This document shows, piece after piece, positions 17,146 through 25,616 of a stretch of 33,015 nt of DNA; the stretch's first letter is position 1; each line of letters starts with the position of its first letter. The notes beneath the pieces were generated by a model. The model ran no database searches. It was given only the letters and a program-made list of their open reading frames with translations, and was not told the DNA's origin. The position numbers were made by a program, and so were the translations under genes. Origin of the DNA: Lachnospiraceae bacterium. Its GTDB lineage: Bacteria; Bacillota; Clostridia; Lachnospirales; Lachnospiraceae. The stretch is from the NCBI GenBank assembly GCA_017424235.1, contig JAFPAQ010000030.1:1-33015 (forward strand), read 5' to 3'.

Positions 17146-17880
17146 TTAATTATTCATTACATCTGAAATTATCTTTCCATCACTTATAGTTATAACCCGA
17201 TTTGCCTGTTGAGCTATTTCATTATCATGTGTGATCAGGATTACTGTCCTGCCTTCATTATACAAATCACGAAGAATCTGCATTATTTCTCTTGTTGAAT
17301 TAGAATCAAGATTACCGGTAGGCTCATCTGCCAGTATTATAGGAGGTGCCTGTGCTATTGCCCTCGCTATCGCCACTCTTTGCTGCTGACCACCTGACAT
17401 CTGAGCAGGTCTGTGATTCAGTCTGTTGGCGAGTCCTACTTTTTCTAATGCCTTTAATGCAAGCTTTTCTCTTTCCTTTTTGCCGACTCCCCTGTAAATA
17501 AGCGGCAAGGCTACATTTTCTACTGCTGTAAGATTCTGAATCAAATGAAATCCCTGAAAAATAAATCCTATTTCTTTGTTTCTAATATCTGATAACTCAT
17601 CATCCTCCATATCTGACACATCAGTACCATGAAGCATATATGAGCCTTCAGTTGGTGTATCCAGACATCCAAGCATATTCATCAGAGTAGATTTGCCTGA
17701 GCCCGAATGTCCTATTATTGCAACAAGTTCTCTTTCACATATTGTAAGATCAATTCCATCCAGTGCCCTAACCTCATTTTCCCCAGGATTATATATCTTT
17801 CTCATATCCCTTATCTGTATTAAGGGATTTCCTGTTGGTGGAATCTTATCAGGTTTTTGATTTTCTAATATTTCTTCCAT
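17146..17880 (-). CDS. ABC transporter ATP-binding protein of the MacB/LolD type
   Basis: A 244-residue cytoplasmic ATPase. It shows Walker A GHSGSGKST, Q-loop context IGFIFQGFHLIQ, signature MSGGQQQRVAIARAIA, Walker B IILADEPTGNLD and the switch histidine in VILITHDNE. The spacing and the MLGCLDTPTEG motif are typical of ATPases that drive MacB/LolCDE-like permeases. It is the first gene of the three-gene exporter operon, with GGAAGGGAAG just before the ATG. The 259 bases upstream hold two candidate promoters and a large palindrome, so expression is probably controlled by a repressor that is not encoded in this window. Confidence 0.94.
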   Translation of the reverse strand: MEEILENQKPDKIPPTGNPLIQIRDMRKIYNPGENEVRALDGIDLTICERELVAIIGHSGSGKSTLMNMLGCLDTPTEGSYMLHGTDVSDMEDDELSDIRNKEIGFIFQGFHLIQNLTAVENVALPLIYRGVGKKEREKLALKALEKVGLANRLNHRPAQMSGGQQQRVAIARAIAQAPPIILADEPTGNLDSNSTREIMQILRDLYNEGRTVILITHDNEIAQQANRVITISDGKIISDVMNN

Positions 17881-17916
17881 TTACTTCCCTTCCTTTTATA
17901 TTATTTATTGTAAAAA

Positions 17917-17943
17917 CGTTTTATAACTACCGTTTTATAACTA
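17917..17943. repeat. Tandem 13-base repeat in the exporter leader
   Basis: CGTTTTATAACTA occurs at 17917-17929 and again at 17931-17943, giving a 14-base period. It lies between the second candidate promoter and the ATPase start codon. Direct repeats of this size can be response-regulator sites, but the period is not the usual 10-11 or 21 bases. Confidence 0.5.
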
Positions 17944-17954
17944 TGTTTTGATAA

Positions 17955-17983
17955 ATCTTACTCTATCATTTCAATTATGTCAA
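17955..17983 (-). promoter_or_regulatory. Second candidate promoter of the exporter operon
   Basis: A perfect -35 TTGACA (17978-17983) is 17 bases from TAAGAT (17955-17960), which matches four of six -10 positions. It is closer to the gene than the palindrome-linked promoter. Confidence 0.4.
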
Positions 17984-18012
17984 TTACATATTTATATTTA
18001 TCACCCTAAATC

Positions 18013-18058
18013 ATTAAAGTATTAGTGTACTATATAATTAACACACTAATACTTTAAT
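18013..18058. promoter_or_regulatory. 16-bp perfect palindrome, probable operator of the exporter operon
   Basis: ATTAAAGTATTAGTGT (18013-18028) and its exact reverse complement (18043-18058) flank a 14-base AT-rich spacer. The right arm contains the -10 box of a candidate promoter. No T run follows on the minus strand, so an operator is more likely than a terminator. The inner half-sites AGTGT and ACACT resemble those of GntR regulators of the YtrA group, which often control ABC transporters; that comparison is from memory. Confidence 0.55.
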
Positions 18059-18079
18059 ACTTAACTCAGATTATGTCAA
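18051..18079 (-). promoter_or_regulatory. First candidate promoter of the exporter operon
   Basis: A perfect -35 TTGACA (18074-18079) is 17 bases from TAAAGT (18051-18056), four of six matches. The -10 lies inside the palindrome's right arm, the classic layout for repression by blocking RNA polymerase. Confidence 0.5.
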
Positions 18080-18082
18080 TAT

Positions 18083-18119
18083 AAAAAAAGATATATTTTG
18101 AAATTAATCAGAATATACC
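18083..18119 (-). terminator. Possible terminator after truA
   Basis: GGTATATT pairs with AATATATC (eight pairs, one G-U) across a 14-base loop, followed by seven Ts on the minus strand. The stem is weak, but its place just after the truA stop and just before the exporter promoter fits. Confidence 0.4.
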
Positions 18120-18139
18120 TTTTTCATCATTATCCTAAT

Positions 18140-18895
18140 TTAATACCTTACTTCCATCAAACACAAACCTTTTGCCGGTGCAAGTGCCCCTGCCATATCT
18201 CTGGTTGCATTTTCAAACAATTTTTTCATTTCTTCCGGTTTTCGTTGACCAAGCCCTACCTCTATCAAAGTACCCGTTAAAATCCTGACCATATGATACA
18301 GGAAACCGTCTCCGTTATAAGTAATAGTTATATCCTTATATCCTTCTTTGGTCTCTGAATAGTCAATATCTATTGAATAAATAGTTCTTACTGTTGACTT
18401 TTTACTCTTTTTGTTAGATGTAAAAGCTTTAAAATCATGTTTTCCAACAAAATATTGTGCTGCATCTTTCATAGCTTCTATATCAAGCCGTTCAGAAAGC
18501 TCATAAACATATTTGCGTTCAAACACGTTGCGCAATGGTGAATTCCATATTCTATAGCAATAAGTCTTTTCTTTGGCATTGAGTCTGCTGTGAAATCGCT
18601 CATGCATCTGCTCAATACTTATTACTGCTATATCCTCAGGAAGATACTGATTTATATAGTCCATAACTTCCTCAGGTGTTTTATCTGTATCTATCTTAAA
18701 ATTAGCTACCTGTCCATAAGCATGTACGCCTGCATCTGTCCTGCCGGAGCCATCTACCTGCACCATTTTCTGTCCGGTCATCTTTCCAAGTATTGCCTCA
18801 AACTTGCCCTGTATAGTATTGCATGTTGACTCCTGACGCTGCCAGCCCTGATACCTTGTTCCTTCATATTGTATGATAATTTTAAAATTTCTCAT
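18140..18895 (-). CDS. truA: tRNA pseudouridine synthase A
   Basis: TruA makes pseudouridine at positions 38-40 of the tRNA anticodon arm. The 251-residue protein has the family N-terminus (KIIIQYEGTRYQGWQRQ) and the catalytic motif GSGRTDAGVHAYGQ, with Asp54 as the expected nucleophile. F(H)SRLNAKEKTYCYRI and FLYHMVRILTGTLIEVG match the conserved central and C-terminal regions. It lies 23 bases after engB and probably ends the operon that begins with lon. Length and motifs are normal. Confidence 0.96.
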   Translation of the reverse strand: MRNFKIIIQYEGTRYQGWQRQESTCNTIQGKFEAILGKMTGQKMVQVDGSGRTDAGVHAYGQVANFKIDTDKTPEEVMDYINQYLPEDIAVISIEQMHERFHSRLNAKEKTYCYRIWNSPLRNVFERKYVYELSERLDIEAMKDAAQYFVGKHDFKAFTSNKKSKKSTVRTIYSIDIDYSETKEGYKDITITYNGDGFLYHMVRILTGTLIEVGLGQRKPEEMKKLFENATRDMAGALAPAKGLCLMEVRY

Positions 18896-18918
18896 AAGCT
18901 ATTCTCCACAAAATCTGC

Positions 18919-19524
18919 TTATGCATTAATGTTTTCATCATCAGCAACAAGACTGTCTATCAATTCATATATCTCATCTCTTCCCTGCTTTGATTCAGCC
19001 GAGAAAGGAATAACAACAGTACCTTTCTCAACTTCAAGCTTCTGTTTTATGAGTTTAACCTGCTTCTGAATCTGACTTCTGTTTATTTTATCAAGCTTGG
19101 TAGCTATAATAATCGGACTGTAGCCATTTGATAGTATCCATTCATACATCTGCTTATCATTAGCACTTGGTTCATGTCTTATATCTATCAGCAAAAATAC
19201 TGCCTTTAAAACCTTTGACTGTCTAAGATACTTCTCAATCATTTTGCCCCATTTTTCTTTTTCCTGCTGGCTTACCTTGGCATAGCCATAACCCGGAAGA
19301 TCAACAAAATAAAGCTCATCATTAATATTGTAGAAATTAATAGTCTGTGTCTTTCCCGGCTGAGCACTGGTTCTAGCAAGAGATTTTCTATTCATAAGGG
19401 CATTGATAAGAGAGGATTTACCCACATTACTTTTACCGGCAAAGGCTATCTCCGACATCTTATTATCCGGAATACTACTTGTTACACCTATCACAGTCTC
19501 AAGACTAACGTTTTTTATTACCAT
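18919..19524 (-). CDS. engB: Ribosome biogenesis GTP-binding protein EngB/YsxC
   Basis: A 201-residue TrmE-Era-like GTPase needed for assembly of the large ribosomal subunit. GTPase motifs are complete: G1 GKSNVGKSS (residues 30-38), a G2 threonine in SAQPGKTQTINFYN, G3 DLPGYGYAKV and G4 TKLDK. The track of the frame is open to a TTG at 19527, but the ATG at 19524 has AGGAG seven bases upstream. That ribosome site overlaps the lon stop codon (TAGGAG), so translation of lon and engB is probably coupled. lon-engB order is conserved in many Firmicutes. Confidence 0.96.
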   Translation of the reverse strand: MVIKNVSLETVIGVTSSIPDNKMSEIAFAGKSNVGKSSLINALMNRKSLARTSAQPGKTQTINFYNINDELYFVDLPGYGYAKVSQQEKEKWGKMIEKYLRQSKVLKAVFLLIDIRHEPSANDKQMYEWILSNGYSPIIIATKLDKINRSQIQKQVKLIKQKLEVEKGTVVIPFSAESKQGRDEIYELIDSLVADDENINA

Positions 19525-19534
19525 CAATTTTCTC

Positions 19535-21868
19535 CTATAAACTCTCTTTTACAAAGGCTTTGTCAATTACCTGTTCCATACTGTCAACATAAAAAATACT
19601 CATTCCTGACTTAATTTCATTAGAAATCTCATCAACATCTTTTTCATTTTTTGATGGAACAAGCACTGTCTTTATTCCTGCCATTTTGGCTGCTAACAGC
19701 TTTTCCTTAAGCCCACCTATTGGCAGCACTCTTCCCCGCAGCGTTATCTCTCCTGTCATTGCAAGCTTTGCATGAACCGGGATTTTTGTTATTGCTGATA
19801 AAAGTGCTGTTGCCATTGTTATACCTGCTGAAGGGCCATCCTTAGGAACTGCCCCCTCGGGAATATGAATGTGAAAATCATTATCTTTAAAAAACTTAGG
19901 TTTTATATCGTATTTAGGAGCAATGGAACGAATATAACTCATTCCTGTCATTGCAGATTCCTTCATGACATCTCCCATCTGACCAGTAAGTTCTATCACT
20001 CCCTTACCAGGCATTATATTAACTTCTATCTCGAGAGTGTCTCCGCCTACACTGGTCCATGCCAGACCTCTTACTATACCAATATCATCCTTTTCATTAG
20101 CCATATCTGTTCTGTATTTAGGCTTTCCAAGATATTTCTCAAGATTCTGTCCTGTAATCTTTATTGTCTTATTTTTTCTTTCCTGTTTGTCATATTTAAG
20201 AAGCTCTTTTGCAGTTTTTCTGCATATTGTGCCGATATTTCTCTCAAGATTTCTGACTCCTGCTTCCTTTGTATATGACGAAATAATAGCTTTAATCGCA
20301 TTATCACTGATTGTAAGCTGTTTGTCCTTAATACCGTTCTTTTCAAGCTGCTTATCCACCAAATAACGCTTCGCTATATGAAATTTTTCATTAGCGGTAT
20401 AGCTTGTAACCTCTATTATCTCCATTCTGTCCAATAGTGGTCGTGGAATATTGGAAGCATCATTGGCAGTTGCAATAAATAATACCTTAGACAAATCAAC
20501 CGGTATCTCAATATAATGATCCCTAAAATGGCTGTTCTGCTCCGGATCAAGCACTTCAAGAAGTGCAGAAGAGATATCTCCTTTATAATCACTGCTTACC
20601 TTATCTATCTCATCAAGAAGCATAAGAGGATTACCTACGCCCGACTGCTTCAATGCAGCTGCTATTCTGCCTGGCATAGCACCTATATAAGTTTTTCTAT
20701 GTCCTCTTATTTCAGCCTCATCTCTTACTCCACCAAGACATATTCTGACATATTTCTTATTTAATGACTCAGCTATTGATTTTGCAATAGAAGTTTTACC
20801 TGTTCCCGGCGGTCCTACAAGACACAGAATCGGTGCATCACATTTATTTGATAAGCTCCTTACTGCAAGATATTCAATAATGCGCTCTTTTACTTTTTCA
20901 AGTCCATAATGATCCCTGTCTAAAATCTCCTGAGCCTTTTCTATATCATTTGTATCCTTTGTAACCTTATCCCACGGCATATCAAGCAATGTCTCAATAT
21001 ATACTCTTTCTATAACGCTTTCTGAGCTTGCTCCTGCTACCATTTTGAGTCTGGCTATCTCTTTTTTTATCTTTTCCTTAACCTCATCAGAGGCTTTTAA
21101 TTTCTCCAGCTTTTCTTCCAAATCCTGCGTATCAGAATATTGTACCTTATCGCCAAGCTCTTCTTTTATATATTCAAGCTGTTCCCTTAATATATATTCT
21201 TTTTGATTTTTGTCTATTTTTTCTTTGACATTAACTGCAAGCTGGGTTCTTATTGCAGCTATCTGTGCCTCATTCATTATAAGAGTAATCAGCTGTTCAC
21301 ACTGCTCTTTTATATCCTCAATCTCTAAAAGTTCCTGTTTTTGCTCATTTGAAAAAGGAAAATTAATCATTACCTGATTCATAATAAATGAAAGCTTATT
21401 ATCTTCTTCAAAATAGCGTTTAAGCCCTTTTCCAACCTTAGGATAGAATCTTAAATATGCTTCAGCTACCTCTTTTAATGAACGAATCAAAGCCTCTTCT
21501 TCTGCATCTGCTAAATCATCATTTTCAAATATATCCTCAACAGTAGCTTTCAAATATTCTGTCTCCTCTGTATCCAAGCCTATAAGTCTGGCACGACTAC
21601 AGCCTTCAACCATAACACGTTCAATATTGTTTGGAAGCTTCACCACCTGCTTAATAAATGCTACTGTACCAACATCATATAAACCTTGCCTGTCTGGTTT
21701 TTCCTCTTCAATGTCTTTTTGCATTACCAAAAAAATTTTCTGTTCCTCATTCAATGCATATTCTACAGATTTTTTTGATACTTCACGGCTAAGGTCAAAA
21801 TGTATAATCATATCAGGAAGCACAGTAAGACCTCTCAATGCTACCATAGGTAATTCATACTGACTCAT
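19535..21868 (-). CDS. lon: ATP-dependent protease Lon (LonA type)
   Basis: A 777-residue soluble protease that degrades misfolded and regulatory proteins. The N-terminal substrate domain begins [16 protein letters not shown] and a long coiled region lies at about 180-290. The AAA+ module has Walker A GPPGTGKT (352-359), Walker B LMLLDEID (416-422) and an arginine-finger region [11 protein letters not shown]. The protease domain shows DGPSAGITM with catalytic Ser680 and [11 protein letters not shown] with Lys723, matching Ser679/Lys722 of Escherichia coli. There are no membrane helices, so it is LonA rather than LonB. A terminator separates it from clpX upstream, and it appears to have its own promoter, running on into engB and truA. 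Confidence 0.97.
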   Translation of the reverse strand: MSQYELPMVALRGLTVLPDMIIHFDLSREVSKKSVEYALNEEQKIFLVMQKDIEEEKPDRQGLYDVGTVAFIKQVVKLPNNIERVMVEGCSRARLIGLDTEETEYLKATVEDIFENDDLADAEEEALIRSLKEVAEAYLRFYPKVGKGLKRYFEEDNKLSFIMNQVMINFPFSNEQKQELLEIEDIKEQCEQLITLIMNEAQIAAIRTQLAVNVKEKIDKNQKEYILREQLEYIKEELGDKVQYSDTQDLEEKLEKLKASDEVKEKIKKEIARLKMVAGASSESVIERVYIETLLDMPWDKVTKDTNDIEKAQEILDRDHYGLEKVKERIIEYLAVRSLSNKCDAPILCLVGPPGTGKTSIAKSIAESLNKKYVRICLGGVRDEAEIRGHRKTYIGAMPGRIAAALKQSGVGNPLMLLDEIDKVSSDYKGDISSALLEVLDPEQNSHFRDHYIEIPVDLSKVLFIATANDASNIPRPLLDRMEIIEVTSYTANEKFHIAKRYLVDKQLEKNGIKDKQLTISDNAIKAIISSYTKEAGVRNLERNIGTICRKTAKELLKYDKQERKNKTIKITGQNLEKYLGKPKYRTDMANEKDDIGIVRGLAWTSVGGDTLEIEVNIMPGKGVIELTGQMGDVMKESAMTGMSYIRSIAPKYDIKPKFFKDNDFHIHIPEGAVPKDGPSAGITMATALLSAITKIPVHAKLAMTGEITLRGRVLPIGGLKEKLLAAKMAGIKTVLVPSKNEKDVDEISNEIKSGMSIFYVDSMEQVIDKAFVKESL

Positions 21869-21886
21869 AATAACCTCATTTCTAGC

Positions 21887-21915
21887 TATATAAACAAATT
21901 CTTACACTGTCGCAA
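21887..21915 (-). promoter_or_regulatory. Candidate promoter of lon
   Basis: TTGCGA (21910-21915) and TATATA (21887-21892) are separated by 17 bases, four of six matches each. The -35 lies in a 26-base sequence repeated upstream of tig. The leader would be short, with GAGGT close to the start codon. I see no CtsR or CIRCE operator. Confidence 0.4.
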
Positions 21916-21927
21916 TTTTCTTATAAT
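21902..21927. repeat. Copy A of a 25-26-base sequence shared with the region upstream of tig
   Basis: This sequence (core ACACTGTCGCAA on the plus strand) is found again at 25534-25558 with a single one-base difference in a T run. Both copies lie just downstream of a strong terminator on the minus strand. Confidence 0.7.
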
Positions 21928-21929
21928 TT

Positions 21930-21962
21930 AAAAAGATGATGCCAATAAGGCATCATCTTTTT
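21930..21962 (-). terminator. Terminator of clpX
   Basis: AAAAAGATGATGCC and GGCATCATCTTTTT form a perfect 14-base-pair stem with a five-base loop directly after the clpX stop codon. The descending arm ends in a T run. It separates the clpP-clpX transcript from lon. Confidence 0.9.
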
Positions 21963-21963
21963 A

Positions 21964-23232
21964 TTATCTCGCCTTTTTTTCAAGTCCGGAATGCATTTCG
22001 CGATGCACTATGAAAGGCTGGCTACTTCCTTCTACAGCTTCTTTTGTAATAACACAACTCTCTATTGTATCATCTGATGGAATCTCATACATTACATCCA
22101 TCATAACACTTTCCATTATCGAACGAAGTCCTCTTGCTCCAGTCTTTCTTTCAAGTGCCTTCTCTGCAATTGCTTCTATTGCATCTTCTTCAAAACTAAG
22201 CTTGACATCATCAAACTCAAAAAGCTTCTGATACTGTTTAATAATCGCACTCTTTGGCTCTTTAAGAATACGTACAAGCGCGTCTTTATCAAGACCCTTA
22301 AGCGATACATTGATTGGTACTCTACCAACAAACTCAGGTATAAGACCAAATTTGTTAAGATCCTGTGGAGTAACCTCTTTAAACAATTCACCAAGGTCAC
22401 GTTCTGTCTTATCAACAATGTCCTTATTAAATCCAATAGATTTACGGTCAAGTCTTGATTCTACAATCTTATCAAGACCATCAAATGCTCCACCGCAAAT
22501 AAACAGGATATTTGTAGTATCTATCTGTATCAATTCCTGATGTGGATGCTTTCTTCCACCCTGTGGTGGAACGCTTGCAACAGTTCCTTCAATAATTTTA
22601 AGAAGCGCCTGTTGCACACCTTCACCTGAAACGTCTCTTGTTATAGATACATTTTCGCTTTTTTTGGTAATCTTATCGATTTCATCAATGTATATGATTC
22701 CATATTGAGCACGTTCTACATCATAATCAGCTGCCTGTATAAGCTTTAAGAGAATATTTTCTACATCTTCACCTACATAACCGGCTTCTGTAAGAGTAGT
22801 AGCATCCGCAATGGCAAAAGGCACATTAATAATCTTTGCAAGTGTCTGCGCAAGATATGTCTTACCCGATCCTGTAGGCCCTATCATGATAATATTACTC
22901 TTTTGAAGTTCAATGTCATCCAGGTCTTTTCCACTCATGACACGCTTATAATGATTGTACACAGCAACTGATAATACTTTCTTTGCCTCATCCTGCCCGA
23001 TTACATAATCATCCAGAAATTCCTTTATTTCTACAGGTTTGAGAAGATTTATATCCATACCGCCTTCAGCTGGTTCTTCTTCATACTCTTCTTCAATTAT
23101 GTCCGCACAGATATCTACACATTCATCACAAATATAAACCCCTGATGGACCTGCTATCAGCTTTCTGACTTGATCCTGCGTCTTATTACAAAAGGAACAT
23201 CTTACTTTTCCTTCAGTGCTTTTTCCTGCCAT
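21964..23232 (-). CDS. clpX: ATP-dependent Clp protease ATP-binding subunit ClpX
   Basis: ClpX unfolds substrates and feeds them to ClpP. The 422-residue protein has an N-terminal zinc-binding domain with CSFC (Cys12, Cys15) and CDEC (Cys35, Cys38). Walker A is GPTGSGKT, Walker B is IIYIDEIDK, and the pore loop follows [16 protein letters not shown] fits the region around the IGF loop that docks on ClpP, and EFVGRVPI and [10 protein letters not shown] are sensor motifs. It follows clpP by 37 bases and is closed by a strong terminator. Confidence 0.97.
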   Translation of the reverse strand: MAGKSTEGKVRCSFCNKTQDQVRKLIAGPSGVYICDECVDICADIIEEEYEEEPAEGGMDINLLKPVEIKEFLDDYVIGQDEAKKVLSVAVYNHYKRVMSGKDLDDIELQKSNIIMIGPTGSGKTYLAQTLAKIINVPFAIADATTLTEAGYVGEDVENILLKLIQAADYDVERAQYGIIYIDEIDKITKKSENVSITRDVSGEGVQQALLKIIEGTVASVPPQGGRKHPHQELIQIDTTNILFICGGAFDGLDKIVESRLDRKSIGFNKDIVDKTERDLGELFKEVTPQDLNKFGLIPEFVGRVPINVSLKGLDKDALVRILKEPKSAIIKQYQKLFEFDDVKLSFEEDAIEAIAEKALERKTGARGLRSIMESVMMDVMYEIPSDDTIESCVITKEAVEGSSQPFIVHREMHSGLEKKAR

Positions 23233-23269
23233 CGCATTTCTCCTTTTATAAATTTCTAATCATATATTA

Positions 23270-23863
23270 TTATTTAGCTTCCGCCCTGTCTGTGATAACT
23301 CTGTCAATAAGACCATATTCCATAGCCTCTTTAGCTGACTTCCAATTATCACGCTCTGTATCAGCAGCCACTTCTTCATATGGTCTTCCACAGTTTTCTG
23401 CAAGCATTCTGTTAAGCTTTTCCTTAGTCTGAAGAATATGTTTAGCTGCTATCTCTATTTCTGTTGCCTGACCCTGTGCTCCGCCAAGTGGCTGATGAAT
23501 CATGATCTCAGCATTTGGAAGTGCGAGTCTCTTTCCTTTAGTACCACCTGCAAGAAGAAACGCACCCATGCTGGCTGCCATACCGATACAGATAGTAGAA
23601 ACATCACACTTAATATAGTGCATCGTATCATAGATTGCAAGTCCTGCTGTTACTGATCCACCCGGACTGTTAATATACAACTGGATATCCTTGTCTGGAT
23701 CTTCTGCCTCCAAAAATAATAACTGTGCAACCACAAGACTAGCTGTAACTTCATTTACTTCCTCACCAAGGAAAATAATACGCTCTTTTAAAAGTCTTGA
23801 ATAAATATCGTATGAACGCTCTCCACGACTTGTCTGTTCAATGACATATGGGACTAAACTCAT
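23270..23863 (-). CDS. clpP: ATP-dependent Clp protease proteolytic subunit ClpP
   Basis: The serine peptidase chamber used by ClpX and other Clp ATPases. Counting from [10 protein letters not shown] the protein has 197 residues and a catalytic triad at Ser98 (GMAASMGAF), His123 (MIHQPLGG) and Asp172 (DTERDNW), one position off the Escherichia coli numbering. The frame is open to an ATG at 23878, but that ATG lies inside the ribosome site GGAGGT, which is seven bases upstream of ATG 23863, so the latter is the start. It follows tig and precedes clpX in the usual order. Confidence 0.97.
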   Translation of the reverse strand: MSLVPYVIEQTSRGERSYDIYSRLLKERIIFLGEEVNEVTASLVVAQLLFLEAEDPDKDIQLYINSPGGSVTAGLAIYDTMHYIKCDVSTICIGMAASMGAFLLAGGTKGKRLALPNAEIMIHQPLGGAQGQATEIEIAAKHILQTKEKLNRMLAENCGRPYEEVAADTERDNWKSAKEAMEYGLIDRVITDRAEAK

Positions 23864-23891
23864 AAACTCTACCTCCATTTCTAAATAATAC

Positions 23892-23921
23892 GCTATATCA
23901 TTACATTATATGATTTGTCAA
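23892..23921 (-). promoter_or_regulatory. Candidate promoter of clpP-clpX
   Basis: TTGACA (23916-23921) lies 18 bases from TATAGC (23892-23897). An alternative -10 TATAAT is at 23905-23910 with a poor -35. The 147-base gap after tig also holds a small inverted repeat, AACCATT/AATGGTT (23973-23994), without a T run. Confidence 0.4.
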
Positions 23922-24010
23922 TTTTATAATAAGACACTTTTTACCTGTATGTTTGAAATGCAGATAAATTGTAACCATTCATAATCCAATGGTTTCAAAA
24001 TCGTACTGTT

Positions 24011-25297
24011 TTATTTCTCTACAGCGTTCTCAATTACAAAATCAACTGCTTTCTTAATTGCAAGATCTTCTTTAATTGCCTTTGTCTCGAACTGGCCAAT
24101 CATCTCTTCAAGCTTAGCAGCTTCCATCTGGTAAGCTTCTGCCATCTTGTTGATTTCTTCTTTGAATTCTTCCTCAGATACTTCAATATTCTCAGCCTTT
24201 GCAACTGCCTCAAGAACAAGTCTTGACTTAATTCTCTTTTCAGCCTGTGGCTTCATCTGCTCAAGGAATGTATCTCTTGAAAGACCTGTGAACTGGAAGT
24301 ACTGGTCAATTGAAAGTCCCTGCATCTGAAGTCTCTGTGCAAAATCATCAGCCATCTGACGCTGCTGAGTTGTTACCATTGCAGCCGGAATATCCATCTT
24401 TGCATCTTCGATAATTGCTTCGATAACCTTATCTTCTTTCTGATTCTTAGCATCAGCTGCTTTCTTATCTTCCAGGTTCTTCTTAACATCTTCTTTGTAC
24501 TCAGCTAATGTATCAAATTCAGATACTTCACTTGCGAACTCATCATCAAGCTCCGGAAGCTCTTTTTCTTTGATTTCTTTGATTGTACACTTAAATACAG
24601 CTGCTTTTCCTGCAAGCTCTTCTGACTGATAATCTTCAGGGAAAGTAACATTTACTTCTACTTCTTTATTGATTTCAGCACCGATTAACTGATCTTCAAA
24701 GCCTGGGATAAATGTGTTTGAACCAATTGTTAATGGATAGTTCTCTCCCTTTCCACCTTCAAATGCAACACCATCTACAAATCCCTCAAAATCAAGAATT
24801 GTCATATCGCCGGCTTTAACTGCTCTGTCTTCTACAGCAATTGTTCTTGCATTGTTTTCTCTTTCTTTGTTGATAGCTTCTTCAACTTCTTCATCAGTTA
24901 CTGTTGTATCAATCTTATCGATTTCGATACCTTTATATTTTCCAAGAGTAACTTCCGGTTTTAAAGCAACCTCTGCTGTAAAAATGAAAGGCTTTCCTGC
25001 CTCTAACTGTACTACATCAATTGTAGGCTGAGAAACTATTTCTTCCTCACACTCATCTACAGCTTTTGCATAAGCTGAAGGAATAACGATGTTAGCAGCT
25101 TCTTCATAAAATACTTCTTTACCATACATCTGCTCAATCATTTTACGTGGAACTTTACCCTTACGGAATCCAGGAACAGAGAGCTTATTCTTGTTTTTCT
25201 GATAAGCCTGCTCAACTGCCTTCTCAAAATCTTCTGCTGCTGCTTCAATTGTAAGCTTAGCCATGTTTCCTTCTAACTTTTCAACCTGTAAACTCAT
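24011..25297 (-). CDS. tig: Trigger factor (ribosome-bound chaperone and peptidyl-prolyl isomerase)
   Basis: Trigger factor binds nascent chains at the ribosome exit tunnel. The 428-residue protein has the N-terminal ribosome-binding signature VPGFRKGKVPRKMIEQMYG near residues 42-60. A FKBP-type isomerase domain follows at about 160-245 (GDMTILDFEGFVDG, then IGSNTFIPGFEDQLIG), and a helical C-terminal chaperone domain comes last. GGAGG lies 11 bases before the start. It is the first gene of the tig-clpP-clpX block, with its own extended -10 promoter. Length and motifs are normal. Confidence 0.97.
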   Translation of the reverse strand: MSLQVEKLEGNMAKLTIEAAAEDFEKAVEQAYQKNKNKLSVPGFRKGKVPRKMIEQMYGKEVFYEEAANIVIPSAYAKAVDECEEEIVSQPTIDVVQLEAGKPFIFTAEVALKPEVTLGKYKGIEIDKIDTTVTDEEVEEAINKERENNARTIAVEDRAVKAGDMTILDFEGFVDGVAFEGGKGENYPLTIGSNTFIPGFEDQLIGAEINKEVEVNVTFPEDYQSEELAGKAAVFKCTIKEIKEKELPELDDEFASEVSEFDTLAEYKEDVKKNLEDKKAADAKNQKEDKVIEAIIEDAKMDIPAAMVTTQQRQMADDFAQRLQMQGLSIDQYFQFTGLSRDTFLEQMKPQAEKRIKSRLVLEAVAKAENIEVSEEEFKEEINKMAEAYQMEAAKLEEMIGQFETKAIKEDLAIKKAVDFVIENAVEK

Positions 25298-25389
25298 TTG
25301 TTTTATTTCCTCCTTGAGAACCTCTATTTTATTTGTATCTTGTATATTCAGAAGTGATTTTAATGCACATAATGCATATGAATCTTATT

Positions 25390-25414
25390 ATTATACAGTC
25401 ATTTTACAATTATA
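25390..25414 (-). promoter_or_regulatory. Candidate -10 boxes of tig
   Basis: Two perfect TATAAT boxes lie about 95-115 bases upstream of tig (25409-25414 and 25390-25395). The first is an extended -10 (TGCTATAAT) with a poor -35. The leader also carries a small ATGCA/TGCAT inverted repeat. Confidence 0.5.
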
Positions 25415-25461
25415 GCACAAGCTTCACAAAAATAAAAGAGTTAAGTTTATTAATTAAATAT

Positions 25462-25490
25462 AAAAAAATCGGATGCCAGCGCATCCGATT
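25462..25490 (-). terminator. Strong terminator with no obvious gene of its own
   Basis: AATCGGATGC and GCATCCGATT form a perfect 10-base-pair stem with a four-base loop, followed by seven Ts on the minus strand. The spore protein gene upstream already has a terminator at 25562-25604, so this one closes either a short RNA or read-through. It lies within the 319-base gene-free stretch 25298-25616. Confidence 0.75.
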
Positions 25491-25492
25491 CC

Positions 25493-25521
25493 AAAAGCAA
25501 AGCTTTCAAAGCTACGCTTTT
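25493..25521. repeat. Interrupted inverted repeat next to the orphan terminator
   Basis: AAAAGC/GCTTTT outer arms and AGCTT/AAGCT inner arms form an interrupted hairpin two bases from the terminator stem. Read on the minus strand the two make a tandem hairpin; read on the plus strand this one ends in five Ts. Confidence 0.5.
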
Positions 25522-25533
25522 TGATTAAATGTT

Positions 25534-25558
25534 TTACACTGTCGCAATTTCTTATAAT
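25534..25558. repeat. Copy B of the 25-26-base sequence shared with the lon upstream region
   Basis: Differs from copy A (21902-21927) only by one T in a T run. It lies directly after the spore protein gene terminator and just before the tandem hairpins, about 240 bases upstream of tig. Confidence 0.7.
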
Positions 25559-25561
25559 AAT

Positions 25562-25604
25562 AAAATAAAAAGGAATATGCTCATCGCATATCCCTTTTTA
25601 TTTT
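25562..25604 (-). terminator. Terminator of the spore protein gene
   Basis: AAAATAAAAAGGGATATGC pairs over 19 positions (one G-U) with its partner across a five-base loop, starting 13 bases after the stop codon. The descending arm has TTTTT. The A/T-rich ends make it potentially bidirectional. Confidence 0.85.
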
Positions 25605-25616
25605 ATTCAGAGTATT

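Noticed and set aside
19865-20366. Two overlapping plus-strand reading frames of 137 and 109 codons inside lon
   Set aside because: They are antisense to highly conserved Lon coding sequence and are rich in Ser, Phe, Ile and Leu as expected from reverse complements of AT-rich genes.
21887-25414. CtsR or CIRCE heat-shock operators in front of tig, clpP or lon
   Set aside because: I looked for GGTCAAA tandem sites and the TTAGCACTC/GAGTGCTAA repeat and saw neither in these upstream regions.
25333-25524. 63-codon plus-strand reading frame in the tig-spore protein gap
   Set aside because: It runs through the tig leader, both candidate tig -10 boxes and the orphan hairpins. It has no ribosome site and no recognisable protein pattern.
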